From: Mangifera indica
Lineage: Eukaryota; Streptophyta; Magnoliopsida; Sapindales; Anacardiaceae
DNA: 64,000 bases
Direction of reading: 5' to 3'
Assembly (NCBI RefSeq): GCF_011075055.1
Contig: NC_058140.1
Span: forward strand, 17,671,945-17,735,944
Numbering within the stretch: the first letter of the stretch is position 1; each line of letters opens with the position of its first letter. The position numbers and the translations under genes are program-made. Positions 48,201-59,100 of the stretch are shown one piece after another. The notes beneath the pieces were generated by a model. It ran no database searches. It saw nothing but the letters and a program-made list of their open reading frames with translations, and was not told where the DNA came from.

Positions 48201-49392
48201 CCCTGAGCATAAAATGATTTCTATAAACAATAAACCTTAGTCCCTTTGATTTTCATTACATAGAATATTTATGTTAAGCCCCAGTTGATTGTATAATCAA
48301 CTCTCAAGTATCAAGTGCTTACTAAGAGTCTTTCTTTTAAGCAGGCACAACCTGGTAAAGAGCTTCAGTATGGTCGAGTATCAGCTGCGGAACTGGTTCA
48401 AGCAGTTCATGAGATGCTTTCTGCTGCTGGAATCAGTATGGGTGTGGAGACACAGTCTCTACTGCAGAAAACCATTGCCCTACAAGAACAACTGAAGGAG
48501 TCTCGGGCTGCACTTCTGCTTGAGCAGGTTTGTATCTTGCCGTTATGAAATATGAATAGTTTATTACCATTGCTAGTTGGTTTTGGCTGAAGGGAAGTAA
48601 GATGCTGATGTTATAGCAAACTAGCTCATGAGTGCGCCAATGATATAGTTTTTGTGTATGCTTCATTGCTTTCTGTGTCTCTATGAACATACCTGTGATT
48701 GATTGTAAATGCCTCTGAAAGCTTTGGCCTCTTAACTAGTTTTGATGTAGTTCATGAATTTGTTAATATTTGCCCTTTGAGGGTACAAGCAGACAAAGTT
48801 ATAGTTATTTTAATGCATTGAAAAAGTGTTCTCTTGTTATTTTACTTTAAAAAATGCATTGATTTTACACAACAAAAACTTTCTGGGGACAGTTTTTAAA
48901 ATTTTATGGTATAAATGACATCTCTGCCTGGACATTTGTGTGATCTGCATGGAATTTGACATGTTGAATATGAGCTGACCTTCTGCTCCAAAATTCTTAA
49001 AATGCTACTCTGTGTGAGATAGAGCCTGCATTCATGCATTTGTGTGCTCCCACTTCCTTTGTTATTTGAAATTTGAACTAGAGAGTGCAATTTTAGTAGT
49101 GTTGGTTGCAAGAACAACACTTGCTTTAGCTAGAATCATATGTTTGATAATGTAGGGAAAAACTCTTTATCATGGGTAAAAATAAAATGTGCAGGAAAAA
49201 TCAGATGTAGCATCAAAAGAAGCCGAGACAGCAAAAGCAGCATGGGTCTGTCGGGTGTGTTTGATCAATGAAGTGGATATGACAATAATTCCGTGTGGTC
49301 ATGTGCTTTGTCGTAGATGCTCGTCCGCTGTTGCAAGATGTCCATTTTGTAGACTTCAGGTCACTAAAACCATCAAAATCTATCGGCCATGA
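24235..49392 (+). CDS. giant sacsin-like protein with C-terminal RING finger
   Basis: This is the plant homologue of sacsin, a co-chaperone with HSP90-type (GHKL) ATPase modules (the Arabidopsis RING-tailed protein At5g23110 type, about 4,700 residues). Exons: 24235-24584, 24664-25390, 27217-33193, 34522-36101, 36498-36761, 37622-37836, 40275-40546, 42097-45145, 45222-45354, 45897-46420, 46526-47428, 48345-48527 and 49195-49392. They total 14,375 nt, exactly one base short of 4,792 codons. The missing base lies in the GGGG run at 27337-27340; adding one restores phase through all 13 exons. ATPase modules start at about residue 10 (ELIQNADDAGA), 1408 (ELVQNAEDAEA) and 2841 (degenerate, LLELADCC). 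Each is followed by WQGPAL/FQGPAL and an SG..V.FDP-type word. SSNRR-I-W-G words close modules 1 and 2. A coiled coil (about 4690-4725) precedes the C3HC4 RING (WVCRVC ... CGHVLCRRC ... CPFC). A cytosolic E3 ligase/chaperone role is inferred. Confidence 0.9.
25391..27216. other. sacsin intron 2 (1.8 kb)
   Basis: AT-rich intron with no recognisable gene or complete element. A stretch near 26360-26540 gives weak LINE-like translations, which I do not call. Confidence 0.5.
33627..33648. repeat. AT dinucleotide microsatellite
   Basis: An (AT)n run of about 11 units in sacsin intron 3. It is likely length-polymorphic. Confidence 0.8.
33725..34060 (+). mobile_element. LINE reverse-transcriptase fragment in sacsin intron 3
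   Basis: Plus-strand translation near 33755-33845 gives GEWLWRFPLGSNSLWHDAI, close to the segment preceding the zinc-binding tail of plant LINE polyproteins. A GGGEKALDLWD-like stretch follows further on in another frame. No full open frame remains. Confidence 0.4.
38264..38268. repeat. target site duplication TGTAT (left)
   Basis: An exact 5-bp match to 39638-39642, directly outside the two LTR ends of the element in sacsin intron 6. Confidence 0.9.
38269..38526 (+). repeat. 5' LTR of the sacsin intron 6 element
   Basis: A direct repeat of 39380-39637, the same length. Shared landmarks are GGATTAATTTAAATTTGAAA and TTTCAGTCTAGTCCTATTGT. Confidence 0.9.
39380..39637 (+). repeat. 3' LTR of the sacsin intron 6 element
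   Basis: Partner of 38269-38526. Divergence is visible (roughly one difference per eight to ten bases), so the insertion is fairly old, although the duplicated target is still perfect. Confidence 0.9.
41650..42060 (-). mobile_element. Ty1/copia RNase H fragment in sacsin intron 7
   Basis: Minus-strand translation gives SAEAELRAMSDGTCEGI, a short gap, then YCDNKAAITIAKNPVHHDR and KHVALNRHFSKEKLE. These are the RNase H end of a copia polyprotein (the family has [13 protein letters not shown] and R.KH). No LTR was found beside it. Its upstream edge comes within about 40 nt of the splice acceptor of sacsin exon 8. Confidence 0.8.
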
Positions 49393-50108
49393 TTCTATTT
49401 GGTGGTTTTATCAACCAGATGAGATATTTTTAGTGAAACTATGATTATGTGCAGTTTTGTTTATATATTCATTCTTTTTTTAAATAAAATAGAAGAATCT
49501 TCAAATTCCAGGTGGATATAGGAATCCCACTAATAGTGTTGAAGTGGAGGTTGGCTTATTCATTTAACATCATGTTGTAGGGATGAGTCATTCTTTTTCA
49601 ACTATCACTACTTGTGTAATATGTATAATGATTTTTGAAATATTTATTTGCACAAGAGTTAATTAATATGAATTTGAAGAGAATCACATTTGAAAAGTTA
49701 ATTATTGAAATTGGGAAGTCTAAGTTCATATAAATCTTACTTTAAAATCATATCATTAGGTGGAGATATAGGTTATCTATCCCCGTTCCTCTTATGCCTC
49801 TTACATACTAAGCTAGCGCTTTGCTCTAAGAGTTACATACCCGAATGGTAACATTTATGATTCAATTAAATTTGAAAATAAAATTGTTAGTTTTTATTGA
49901 TAGAGCATTTCAAAGCCCAAGGTTTTGTGAAAGTATTAAAATAACCGTACTTTGAGGAGATTTTCGGTACTTTCCGAAAACTATGGGGTTGTTTAGAAAA
50001 TAATTATTCTATATGAGAAGCTTAAAACTGCCCGCATAGCCGTTGATAACCAACCACCAAACCATTCGTTCGGATAAGAAAGAGAGAGAGATCCTTCGTA
50101 CTGCAACA
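49393..50108. promoter_or_regulatory. sacsin 3' flank and HCF136 promoter region
   Basis: This is the only gap between two same-strand genes, so it must hold the sacsin 3' UTR and the HCF136 promoter and leader. A GATAAG I-box word at 50073-50078 and a nearby GATAA at 50044 fit a light-regulated plastid gene, but they may lie inside the transcript leader. No other feature was recognised. Confidence 0.35.
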
Positions 50109-53100
50109 ATGGCTACTACTACCAGTTTACGTCTGGGCGAACCAGTCACCTTGGTCAAACCTTCTTTGACTTCTCTCTTCCTTCCTCGCTTCATCCCTAC
50201 AACTTCATTACCACCATCTTTGCACCCTCGAGCTTGCTCTCTTCAAAAAACAACCCACACTTCATCCTTCAATCGCAGACACTTAATCTCTCAAACCGCT
50301 TCGTTATCGCTATCTCTCTCCATCGCTACTACATTATACCAACAACCCGCTAAGTCTGAAGAAACGCTCTCTGCCTGGGAGCGTGTCTACCTTCCTATTG
50401 ATCCTGGTGTTGTTCTTCTTGACATTGCTTTTGTGCCTGATGACTTGAACCACGGTATTTTTTGTTTAATATAATCTTGAGTTGATAAGTTTTTGTAAAT
50501 GAATAAATAGTTGTCTTTGAGTAAGATTGGCTTTGGCTGTTTGATTGGTTGGATAGGCTTTCTGTTGGGAACCAGGCAGACCATTTTGGAGACCAAAGAT
50601 GGTGGAAAAACTTGGTTTCCACGTTCGATACCGTCTGCGGAAGAGGAAGATTTTAATTATAGATTTAATTCGATTAGCTTCTTGGGTAAGGAAGGTTGGA
50701 TTGTTGGAAAACCCGCAGTTTTGTTGTACACTTCTGATGCTGGAGAAAGTTGGGAAAGAATTCCGTTAAGTGCTCAACTTCCTGGAGACATTGTAAGTTT
50801 ACATTTTAAATCACTAGAAAGAGATGTCTATGACCTCACATTGTAATGAAAGGGATATCTTAAATTTGAAGCATTGAGTGGTAGGATAAATATTCACTAA
50901 TTCTGAATATCAATCCTAGTGGAGGTGATTATATTTCTTACATTATGAAACTTTTGCATCATTGTAAAACAGTTTCAGAAATTCTTGATTGTGAATGCAA
51001 ATGTAATGACAAACGAGACTAGAGAGTGCTTGATTTTTATCTTTCCGTGGTAGATCTTCTCACCATTTTGAAGGCAGCTATAGCGGACACTTTCCGCCGG
51101 AAAGTGTCTTGTGACTCATGTTTATTTTATCTAGATTTTCTTTCTTCTTTTATTACTTTACTTTTTGGGTTGTATATTTTTTTAAATTTCCGCACGTATA
51201 ATATCTGCAGAAACTTTTGGAAGTATCAACTTTGTGTAGAGATTTTTAACCCTTATTTTTTCAGGTTGACATGAAAATGCTAATGTGGTTCTGTCATGAC
51301 CTATGCAGGTGTATATAAAGGCCACTGGTGAAAAGAGCGCAGAGATGGTAACAGACGAAGGTGCAATATATGTTACATCGAATAAGGGCTATAACTGGAG
51401 GGCTGCGGTACAAGAGACTGTTTCTGCTACTCTTAACAGGTGAATTTATGCTTCAAATTTAGTCTTATTGCAAATTGTTTTATGAGGAAGGTTTTTGTCA
51501 CTTAGCTGTACCAAATAATTAAAATATACCCTAGGTGTTAGAATCTAGTGAAAAACTCTGGTTCATAGACAATATATATGTTTATTATCATCTTTCTTTT
51601 CCGAAGTTTTTCACCTTCATATGGGGTTGGCCATCATTTCCTGTTGCATTGCATTTTTTTCCTGAATTATGGATAATATTTAGCTTTGTGCACAGAAGAG
51701 ATGTTACATTTGTTAGCTCTCCCTGTTGAGATGCTATTAATCATGAGCATAGTTCATTGATATTTCTTTGACTAGTAGTTATTATACTCCTCTTTGTTGC
51801 TATAGAATAAGATTCATTCTTTTTTCCAATTATCAGTTGAGCTGTGGCTTTGGACCATATCAACTGGTTTTCCTTTCCCAGATCACTAGTGGATTGCATT
51901 CCTATTTATTTGTACCTAAAGTTAACATTCAGTCTTAAGCTTGACATTTTATTCAGCTCTTCTCAATAGTAAATAAAAATCGTCAGTGGAAGCTTTTGAT
52001 GCCTTTCATTGTCACCAATTAGGATTAGAGTATGTGTGTAATATTGCTGTACAGTCTATACAAAAATTCACCTGAATAGCTAAGATATTGCAAAATCTGC
52101 ATAACTGATGGAAGTTTCAAACAAGCACAATATATTTACATAGCTTCATTGCTTTTACAGAACAGTTTCTAGTGGTATTAGTGGTGCAAGCTACTATACT
52201 GGAACTTTCAATACTGTTAATCGCTCTCCAGATGGAAACTATGTTGCCGTCTCTAGCCGCGGTAACTTCTATCTAACTTGGCAGCCTGGGCAGGTATGTT
52301 TATTTTTTAGGGATACTGAAAGAATATAATTTTCTGTATCTTTCACATTCAATAGAATTACAATTATATAGGAGATTAGAAAAGCTAATTTAGGAAAACT
52401 ATTAACTACTCCTATCTAAGATTAGGAAGGATATTATAGCATTCTTATTCTATATGATCTTCTATGATTCACTATCAATACAAATATCTGAATTCCTAAT
52501 CTATATGATTCTCTATGATTCACTATCAAGACAAAGATCTCAACATATCTCAACACTCCCCCTCAAGCTGGAGCATATAAATCATATGCACCAAGCTTGT
52601 TACAAATATAATTAATTCGTGGCCTCGAAGCGATTTAGTCAGGATGTCAGCAAGTTGATCATTTGACTTGACATGACTTGTGCCAATAACGCCAGATATA
52701 ACTTTCTCTCGAACAAAGTGACAATCAATTTCTATATGCTTTGTTCTTTCATGAAAAACTGGATTAGAAGAGATGTGAAGAGCAGCCTGGTTATCACAAA
52801 ATAATGTCATTTTAGGAACATCTGCAAACTTTAATTCTTGAATTAACTGCTTCAACCAAACAAGTTCACAGGTAACTAATGTCATAGCGCGATACTCAGC
52901 TTCGGCACTTGATCTAGTCACAACATCTTGTTTCTTGCTTTTCCACGATATAAGATTTCCTCCAACCAAGACACAATACCCAGAATTAGATCGTCTATCT
53001 GAAGGTGAGCCTGCCCAATCGGCATCAGAATATCCAACTATCTGTGTATGACCCTTATTCTCATAGAGTAGACCTTTTCCTGGTGCTCCTTTGATATACC

Positions 53101-56100
53101 GTAGAATCCGAACAACAGCATCCCAATGATGGGTACATGGCGACTGAAGAAACTGACTAACAACACTGACTGAAAATGAAATGTCAGGTCGTGTTATGGT
53201 GAGATAATTGAGCTTACCAACCAATCTGCGATACCTCCCGTGATCATTAAGAGACTCCCCCTGTCTAGGTAAGAGTTTAGTATTAGGATCCATGGGAGAG
53301 TCTATAGGTTTACAGTCTAACATCCATGTTTCTTCTAGAATATCCAAAGCATACTTTCTTTGTGAGATAACAATTTCAGATTTAGATTGTGCCACTTCTA
53401 TGCCGAGAAAATACTTGAGTGGCCCCAAATCTTTAGTCTGAAAATGTCTAAGTAGATGTTGTTTTAATTGCATAATGCCATCTTGATCATTTCCTGTTAT
53501 AACAATATCATCCACATAAACAACCAAATAGATACTTTGTCCTTGTGAGGTATGTCTATAGAACACCGAATGATCAGACTCGCTTCTACTCATGCCAAAT
53601 TCCTGAATTTCTGTACTAAAACGCCCAAACCAAGCACGGGGAGATTATTTTAAACCGTATAAAGAGCGTCAGAGTTTACAAACCAATCCAGACTCCCCCT
53701 GAGCAACAAAACCAGGTGGTTGCTCCATATAAATCTCCTCCTGAAGTTCACCATGAAGAAAAGCATTCTTGATATCCAACTGATGTAGAGGCCAATGTCT
53801 AATGGCAGCCATAGAGAGAAACAAACGAACAGAGGACATTTTAGCCACTGGAGAGAATGTTTCATAATAGTCCAGGCCATATGTCTGGGTGTACCCTTTC
53901 GCAACCAACCGAGCTTTCAATCTATCAACCTTGCCATCCGGACCAACCTTAACAGTATAGATCCACTGATAACCAACAGTGGTGTGTCCAGGAGGTAAGG
54001 AAACTAAATCCCAAGTACCATTGGCATGTAAAACAGACATCTCATCCAGCATTGCTTGTTGCCATCCATGGTCAGAAAGGGCCTCATGAATATTGTTAGG
54101 GATAAAAATAGAGGATAATGTAGACATAAATGCATAATATGGTGAGGATAAGCGATGATAACTAAGGAAATTATAAATAGGATGAAGATTACGAGTGGAA
54201 CGCATACCTTTGCGAATGGCAATGGGAAACTGATCAGTAGGAGACAAGACCTCAGTATTAGAGGAGATTGGTGTAGAAAGTGGAGACACAGGAATCTCAG
54301 GAGTTACCTCATGAACATCGTCACCTGTAGGACCCGTACTGGGCTGAAGAGACTGCTCAATGAGAGGAGCAGGCTCAGACAGAGAAATAGGCAAAGAGAT
54401 AATAGAAGACAATGGAAGAGTTTCTGTGATAGGTGGACCACTTGGAGACGAAAAATAAGGAGAAGACTCAAAAAATGTAACGTCCGCAGAAATATAATAT
54501 CGACGTGTTTCAGGAGAATAACACCGATATCCTTTCTGAAGACGAGAGTACCCAAGAAAGACACATTTGAAAGCACGAGCGGTTAACTTGTCCTGACCAG
54601 GAGATAGGTTATGAATAAAACAAGTGCACTCAAAAATACGAGAAGAAAGAGAATACAGAGGTTGTTCAGGATGTAAAATAGAGTGAGGTACCTGATGTTG
54701 TAAAACTGAAGATGGCATTCGATGTATTAGAAAGCAAGTAGTAAGGACTGCATCAGCCCAAAATTGAGAGAGGACATTATTGTGTATAAGAAGGGTACGA
54801 GCTGTTTCAAGAAGGTGTCGATTTTTACGTTCAGCAACCCTATTTTGCTGAGGGGTATAAACACAAGATGACTGATGTAAAATACCTTGAGAAGACATAA
54901 ACTTGGTGAAAGGAGCAGAGAAATACTCAGTAGCATTATCACTACGAAGGATACGTATAGTAGTAGAAAATTGTGTTTTTATTTCAGCACAAAAAGTCTC
55001 AAAAATAGAAAATAACTCAGATCGATTTTTCATCAAAAACAACCAGGTGCAACGAGAATAATCGTCAATAAAAGTAACAAAGTATTTAAAAGGCCAAACG
55101 ACTATTTCCCACCCAAGGTTTAGCGTTTTCTCAAAAGTCCCCCCTTTAATTATGGAAACACCAAACACCCACCCATGGCCGGTTAGATTTAACCAAACCC
55201 TAACGGCTGAAAATTTTATCTCCTTTTGCCCCCCTAAACTTTAAAAACTGAAATTTCCCCTCGCCTAAGTTTTAAAAAATGGCAGTTTCACCTTAGGGTT
55301 TGGTTTTGAAATCTCCGGCGACCTCTCCGGCTCCGTTGCCGATGGCCACTCCCTCCCGAAGCAACCTCTCCTTCCGACGATCTCTTTCCTCCCATTTGGA
55401 GGTCCGATCGACGCCCGAAGACGCCGTGGGAGACGAAGAACTTCGTCGGAAAGACGAAGTTCTTCGTCTTCCCAGACGAAGATGATGCCGTCGTCTTCGT
55501 CTGGAAAGACGATCGTCTTCCCAGAAGAAGACCTCTGGGAAGACGACGGCATCGGCTTCGTCTGGGAAGACGAAGAACTTCGTCTTCCCGACGAAGTTCT
55601 TCGTCTCCCACGGCGTCTCCGGGCGTCGATCGGACCTCCAAATGGGAGGAAAAAGATCGCCGGAAGGAGAGGTTGCTTCGGGAGGGAGCGGCCGTCGGCA
55701 ACGGAGCAGGAGAGGTCGCCGGAGATTTCAAAACTAAACCCTAGGGTGAAACTGTGATTTTTTAAAACTTAGGGTGGGGGAAAATTTTAGTTTTTAAAGT
55801 TTAGAGGGGCAAAATTAGATTCTATTTTAGTTTATTTTTAATATTATAGCCAAAATGACGATTTTACCCCTACCACCGTTAGGGTTTGGTTAAATCTAAC
55901 CGGCCATGGGTGGGTGTTTGGTATTTCCATAGTTAAAGGGGGGACTTTTGAGAAAACGCTAAACCTTGGGTGGGAAATAGTCGTTTGGCCTATTTAAAAC
56001 CTAAAACAGACGCGACTCTACTGGGACCCCAAACATCTGAATGAACTAACTCAAAAGGGGATGCAGCCCGATTATTGACTCGCTTGGGAAATATTTGTCT

Positions 56101-59100
56101 AGTATGTTTGTCAAGCTGACACGACTCACATTGAAGAAATGATAAAGAAGACAAACTAGGTACCATCTTCTATAGTTTGGAGATACTAGGATGTCCGAGG
56201 CGATTGTGAAAAGCTGTCGGAGACGTAGTAACTGGACAGGCTACAGACTCAGATGGTAGATGTAAGTGGTAGAGACCCTGTGACTCACGTCCTGTGCCAA
56301 TCGTCCGTCTCGTACTGCGGTCCTGTATAACAAAAGAATCTTTAGTAAAGGTAATGACACAGTCTAAAGAATGAGTGAGTTTACTCACAGAGATGAGATT
56401 AAAAGGGCATTCAAGTATATGAAGTACAGAGTTTAAAGGTAAAGAAGGAAGAGGAAGTGCACGACCTAAGGTCGTTGCTTGGGCTATAGAACCATTGGCT
56501 AATGTGACAGCAAGTAGAGACTGAGACTTAGTACAATGAGAAAGTAAATTAAGGTTACCAGAGATGTGGTCAGAAGCACCAGAATTGAGAACCCAAGGTC
56601 CAGAAGGGGAGGATTGAGTGAAACATACGGCTGGGTGACCTGGATGTGCACTAGAAGCAATGTTAGATGAGGGTTGCTTCGACGCTTGATACTTGAGATA
56701 CTCGTCGTAATCAGCACCTGTGAGAGTCAATGATGGTTGAGACTGATTATTAGAAGAGTGTGGACCATCCATCTAAATAACGTTGGCAACCCGAGGAAGA
56801 CGACCATATAGTTTATAACATTTGTCTCTAGTATGACCCCATTTATGGCAATAGTTGCATCGTGGTCAATTCCCCCGACCAGTATGTTCTCCTTGTTGAG
56901 TTTGGGAGGCAAGTGCAGATGAGTCTAGGTTGGAACCTGTTATAATACTTGGAGAGGACACATCGAGCAATCGAGCAAAGACTTCATCCAGTGATGGGAT
57001 AACTGCACTCGCTAAAATTTGATCTCGAACATTATCAAGGTCCGGACCGAGAGCAGCTAAAGTTAATACCATAAAGAATCTGTCTCGCTGTGCCAAGTCT
57101 GCTGCAACAGATTTACCGGCAGGAAGGAGAAAATTAAACTCAGTTTTCAGTGAAGCCATCCGTCCAAGAAAATCTGACATGCTCAACCCAAGTTGTTTTA
57201 AATTAACCATATTAGACACCACTGAATATAGTTGTTGGATGTCATTAGTATAGAAAAGTTTAGCCTGAGCCCATAGGTCAAAGCATGTACGATATGCTTT
57301 AAAAATTGGTTGCAGTTGGATATCAATCGTATTCCATAACATACTACACAAAGTAGCATCAATTCTAATTCAGTTAGACGTATCGGTTTGAACATCCTCA
57401 ACCTTAGTGATTAAATGGGCTTCGATTCCTTGTCCCATACACCATAACTCAATAGAAGCAGCCCATGAAGTATAATTACTGCTACCAGTTAATTTTTCAG
57501 TTGTGATAATAGGCAAGGAAGTGAACGAGAATGATGTACCTGCTTTGAAGCTTTCAATAGTCATAATACCAGAGTAAGATCGAAAACTTAATCCACCTGG
57601 TAGAAGAAGCGTTGAAAAGCTCCCGATGATAAGGCCGGTAGAAGAATCACAATTTGAAGAGAAGAGAAAGGTCGGCAGAAATTGATTTCCGGCGATAACA
57701 GAAGCGGATGGCGACAGAACGGCGCGTGGATGGCCGGAGGAGGATCACCGGATCTTTTTGTAACTGACAGTGCCGATGGTGAGGCAGCACGCTCTCCGGA
57801 GAAGCAGATCGGAGATCACAGTCTGAGCACGAACAACGGCCAATGCGTGTGAGCTATTCCGGCGTCGGATGGCGGCGGAGTTTCCACGGATGGAATCGTC
57901 GGTGTCGTCTGAGTCCGATTGAGGGGGCGGTGTCGTTTCACGGTCGTCGGAACAGGAGATCGGAGACCGAGATACTGAGGAGACAAGCAGCGCGTGTTGG
58001 CGCGTGCAACGGCTAACGGCAACGGGACTTCGACGGGTTTGACGGCGAGACTATTGCGATCCCTCCAGTGTGAGCACAATCACCGGAAGATGATGGAACG
58101 ACGGTGATCGGATAAACAGCTGGAAAGGGGGTTTTATTAGCCGGAAAGGATGCCGGAAAAATTTCAAATTCTTATTCTGGGCTCTGATACCATGAAAGAA
58201 TATAATTTTCTGTATCTTTCACATTCAATAGAATTACAATTATATAGGAGATTAGAAAAGCTAATTTAGGAAAACTATTAACTACTCCTATCTAAGATTA
58301 GGAAGGATATTATAGCATTCCTATTCTATATGATCTTCTATGATTCACTATCAATACAAATATCTGAATTCATAATCTATATGATTCTCTATGATTCACT
58401 ATCAATACAAAGATCTCAACAATATCTCAACATATCTCAACAGATACCATACTGGTTTTCTGTATATATGTACGCTTTCCGGATTGATTGGCAAAAAAAA
58501 CTTCCTCCTTTATTTATAGTAAAATTGTTCTATAATATACTATTATTCACATGAAATCTTTGTAATAAGTCTAGTTATGATCAAATAACTAAACTTTCTG
58601 TTGGTTTAAGAATGCTGACAGTGGTTTATTACAATTTATAAAATTGCAGCCATTTTGGCAGCCACATAACAGGGGAATTGCAAGAAGAATCCAGAACATG
58701 GGTTGGAGAGCAGATGGTGGTCTTTGGCTTCTTGTTCGGGGAGGGGGGCTTTTTCTCAGCAAAGGCACTGGGGTAAGTATCTGTGAGCACATTTATTTAT
58801 CACAATTTTTTTGTTCCAGAGAGTCTCAGTTTTTTAAGTTATCATGGGGAAATATGATAAATGTTCACATGTTTTATTTCTTAGATGAGGTTGCATTTGC
58901 TTAAATAAGAATGGATGGCTTATTATGCAAAAAGAAAAGGCACATAGAAATATGTTTTTCATTATTCTTGGCAGAAGCAATCTATATATGAATTAGTCGC
59001 GGGGACTGAAGGAAGAAGGGGAGATATAAGGACATATAGCCACAAATTCATATTAGTTTTTATTTGAACCTTTTTTATCTTAGTATTATGGATTCGTGTG

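Larger units (their letters stand above)
52317..58442 (-). mobile_element. complete but disabled Ty1/copia LTR retrotransposon in HCF136 intron 4
   Basis: The 6,126-bp element is antisense to HCF136. LTRs are at 52317-52555 and 58193-58442, the GATAC duplications are perfect, the primer site TGGTATCAGAGC lies directly inside the right LTR (58192-58181), and a polypurine tract (GCTTGAGGGGGAG) lies beside the left LTR. Minus-strand polyprotein from 57564: gag with a CCHC zinc knuckle (CNYCHKWGH) and a protease motif changed to NSGA (family DSGA). Next come a GAG-pre-integrase segment, an integrase core (FIDDYSR ... RSDNATEYF ... [10 protein letters not shown]), a reverse transcriptase ([16 protein letters not shown]) and RNase H, ending LEGEC and a stop in the LTR. 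In-frame stops interrupt gag (57370-57372, about 56866), the gag/protease junction (about 56773), the region after the pre-integrase segment (about 56170) and the RT (two near 53650-53690). A foldback DNA element is also inserted before the integrase core. It cannot make a full polyprotein. Confidence 0.95.

Noticed and set aside
55265..55757. Four overlapping open frames of 61-147 codons on both strands with shared words ([18 protein letters not shown])
   Set aside because: They are mirror images produced by the two arms of the foldback element. Composition follows the GAAGACGAAG repeats, and no protein family was recognised.
57816..58079. 87-codon minus-strand frame between the copia right LTR and gag
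   Set aside because: It lies in the untranslated leader of the retroelement, with no recognised domain; GC-rich composition explains the open frame.
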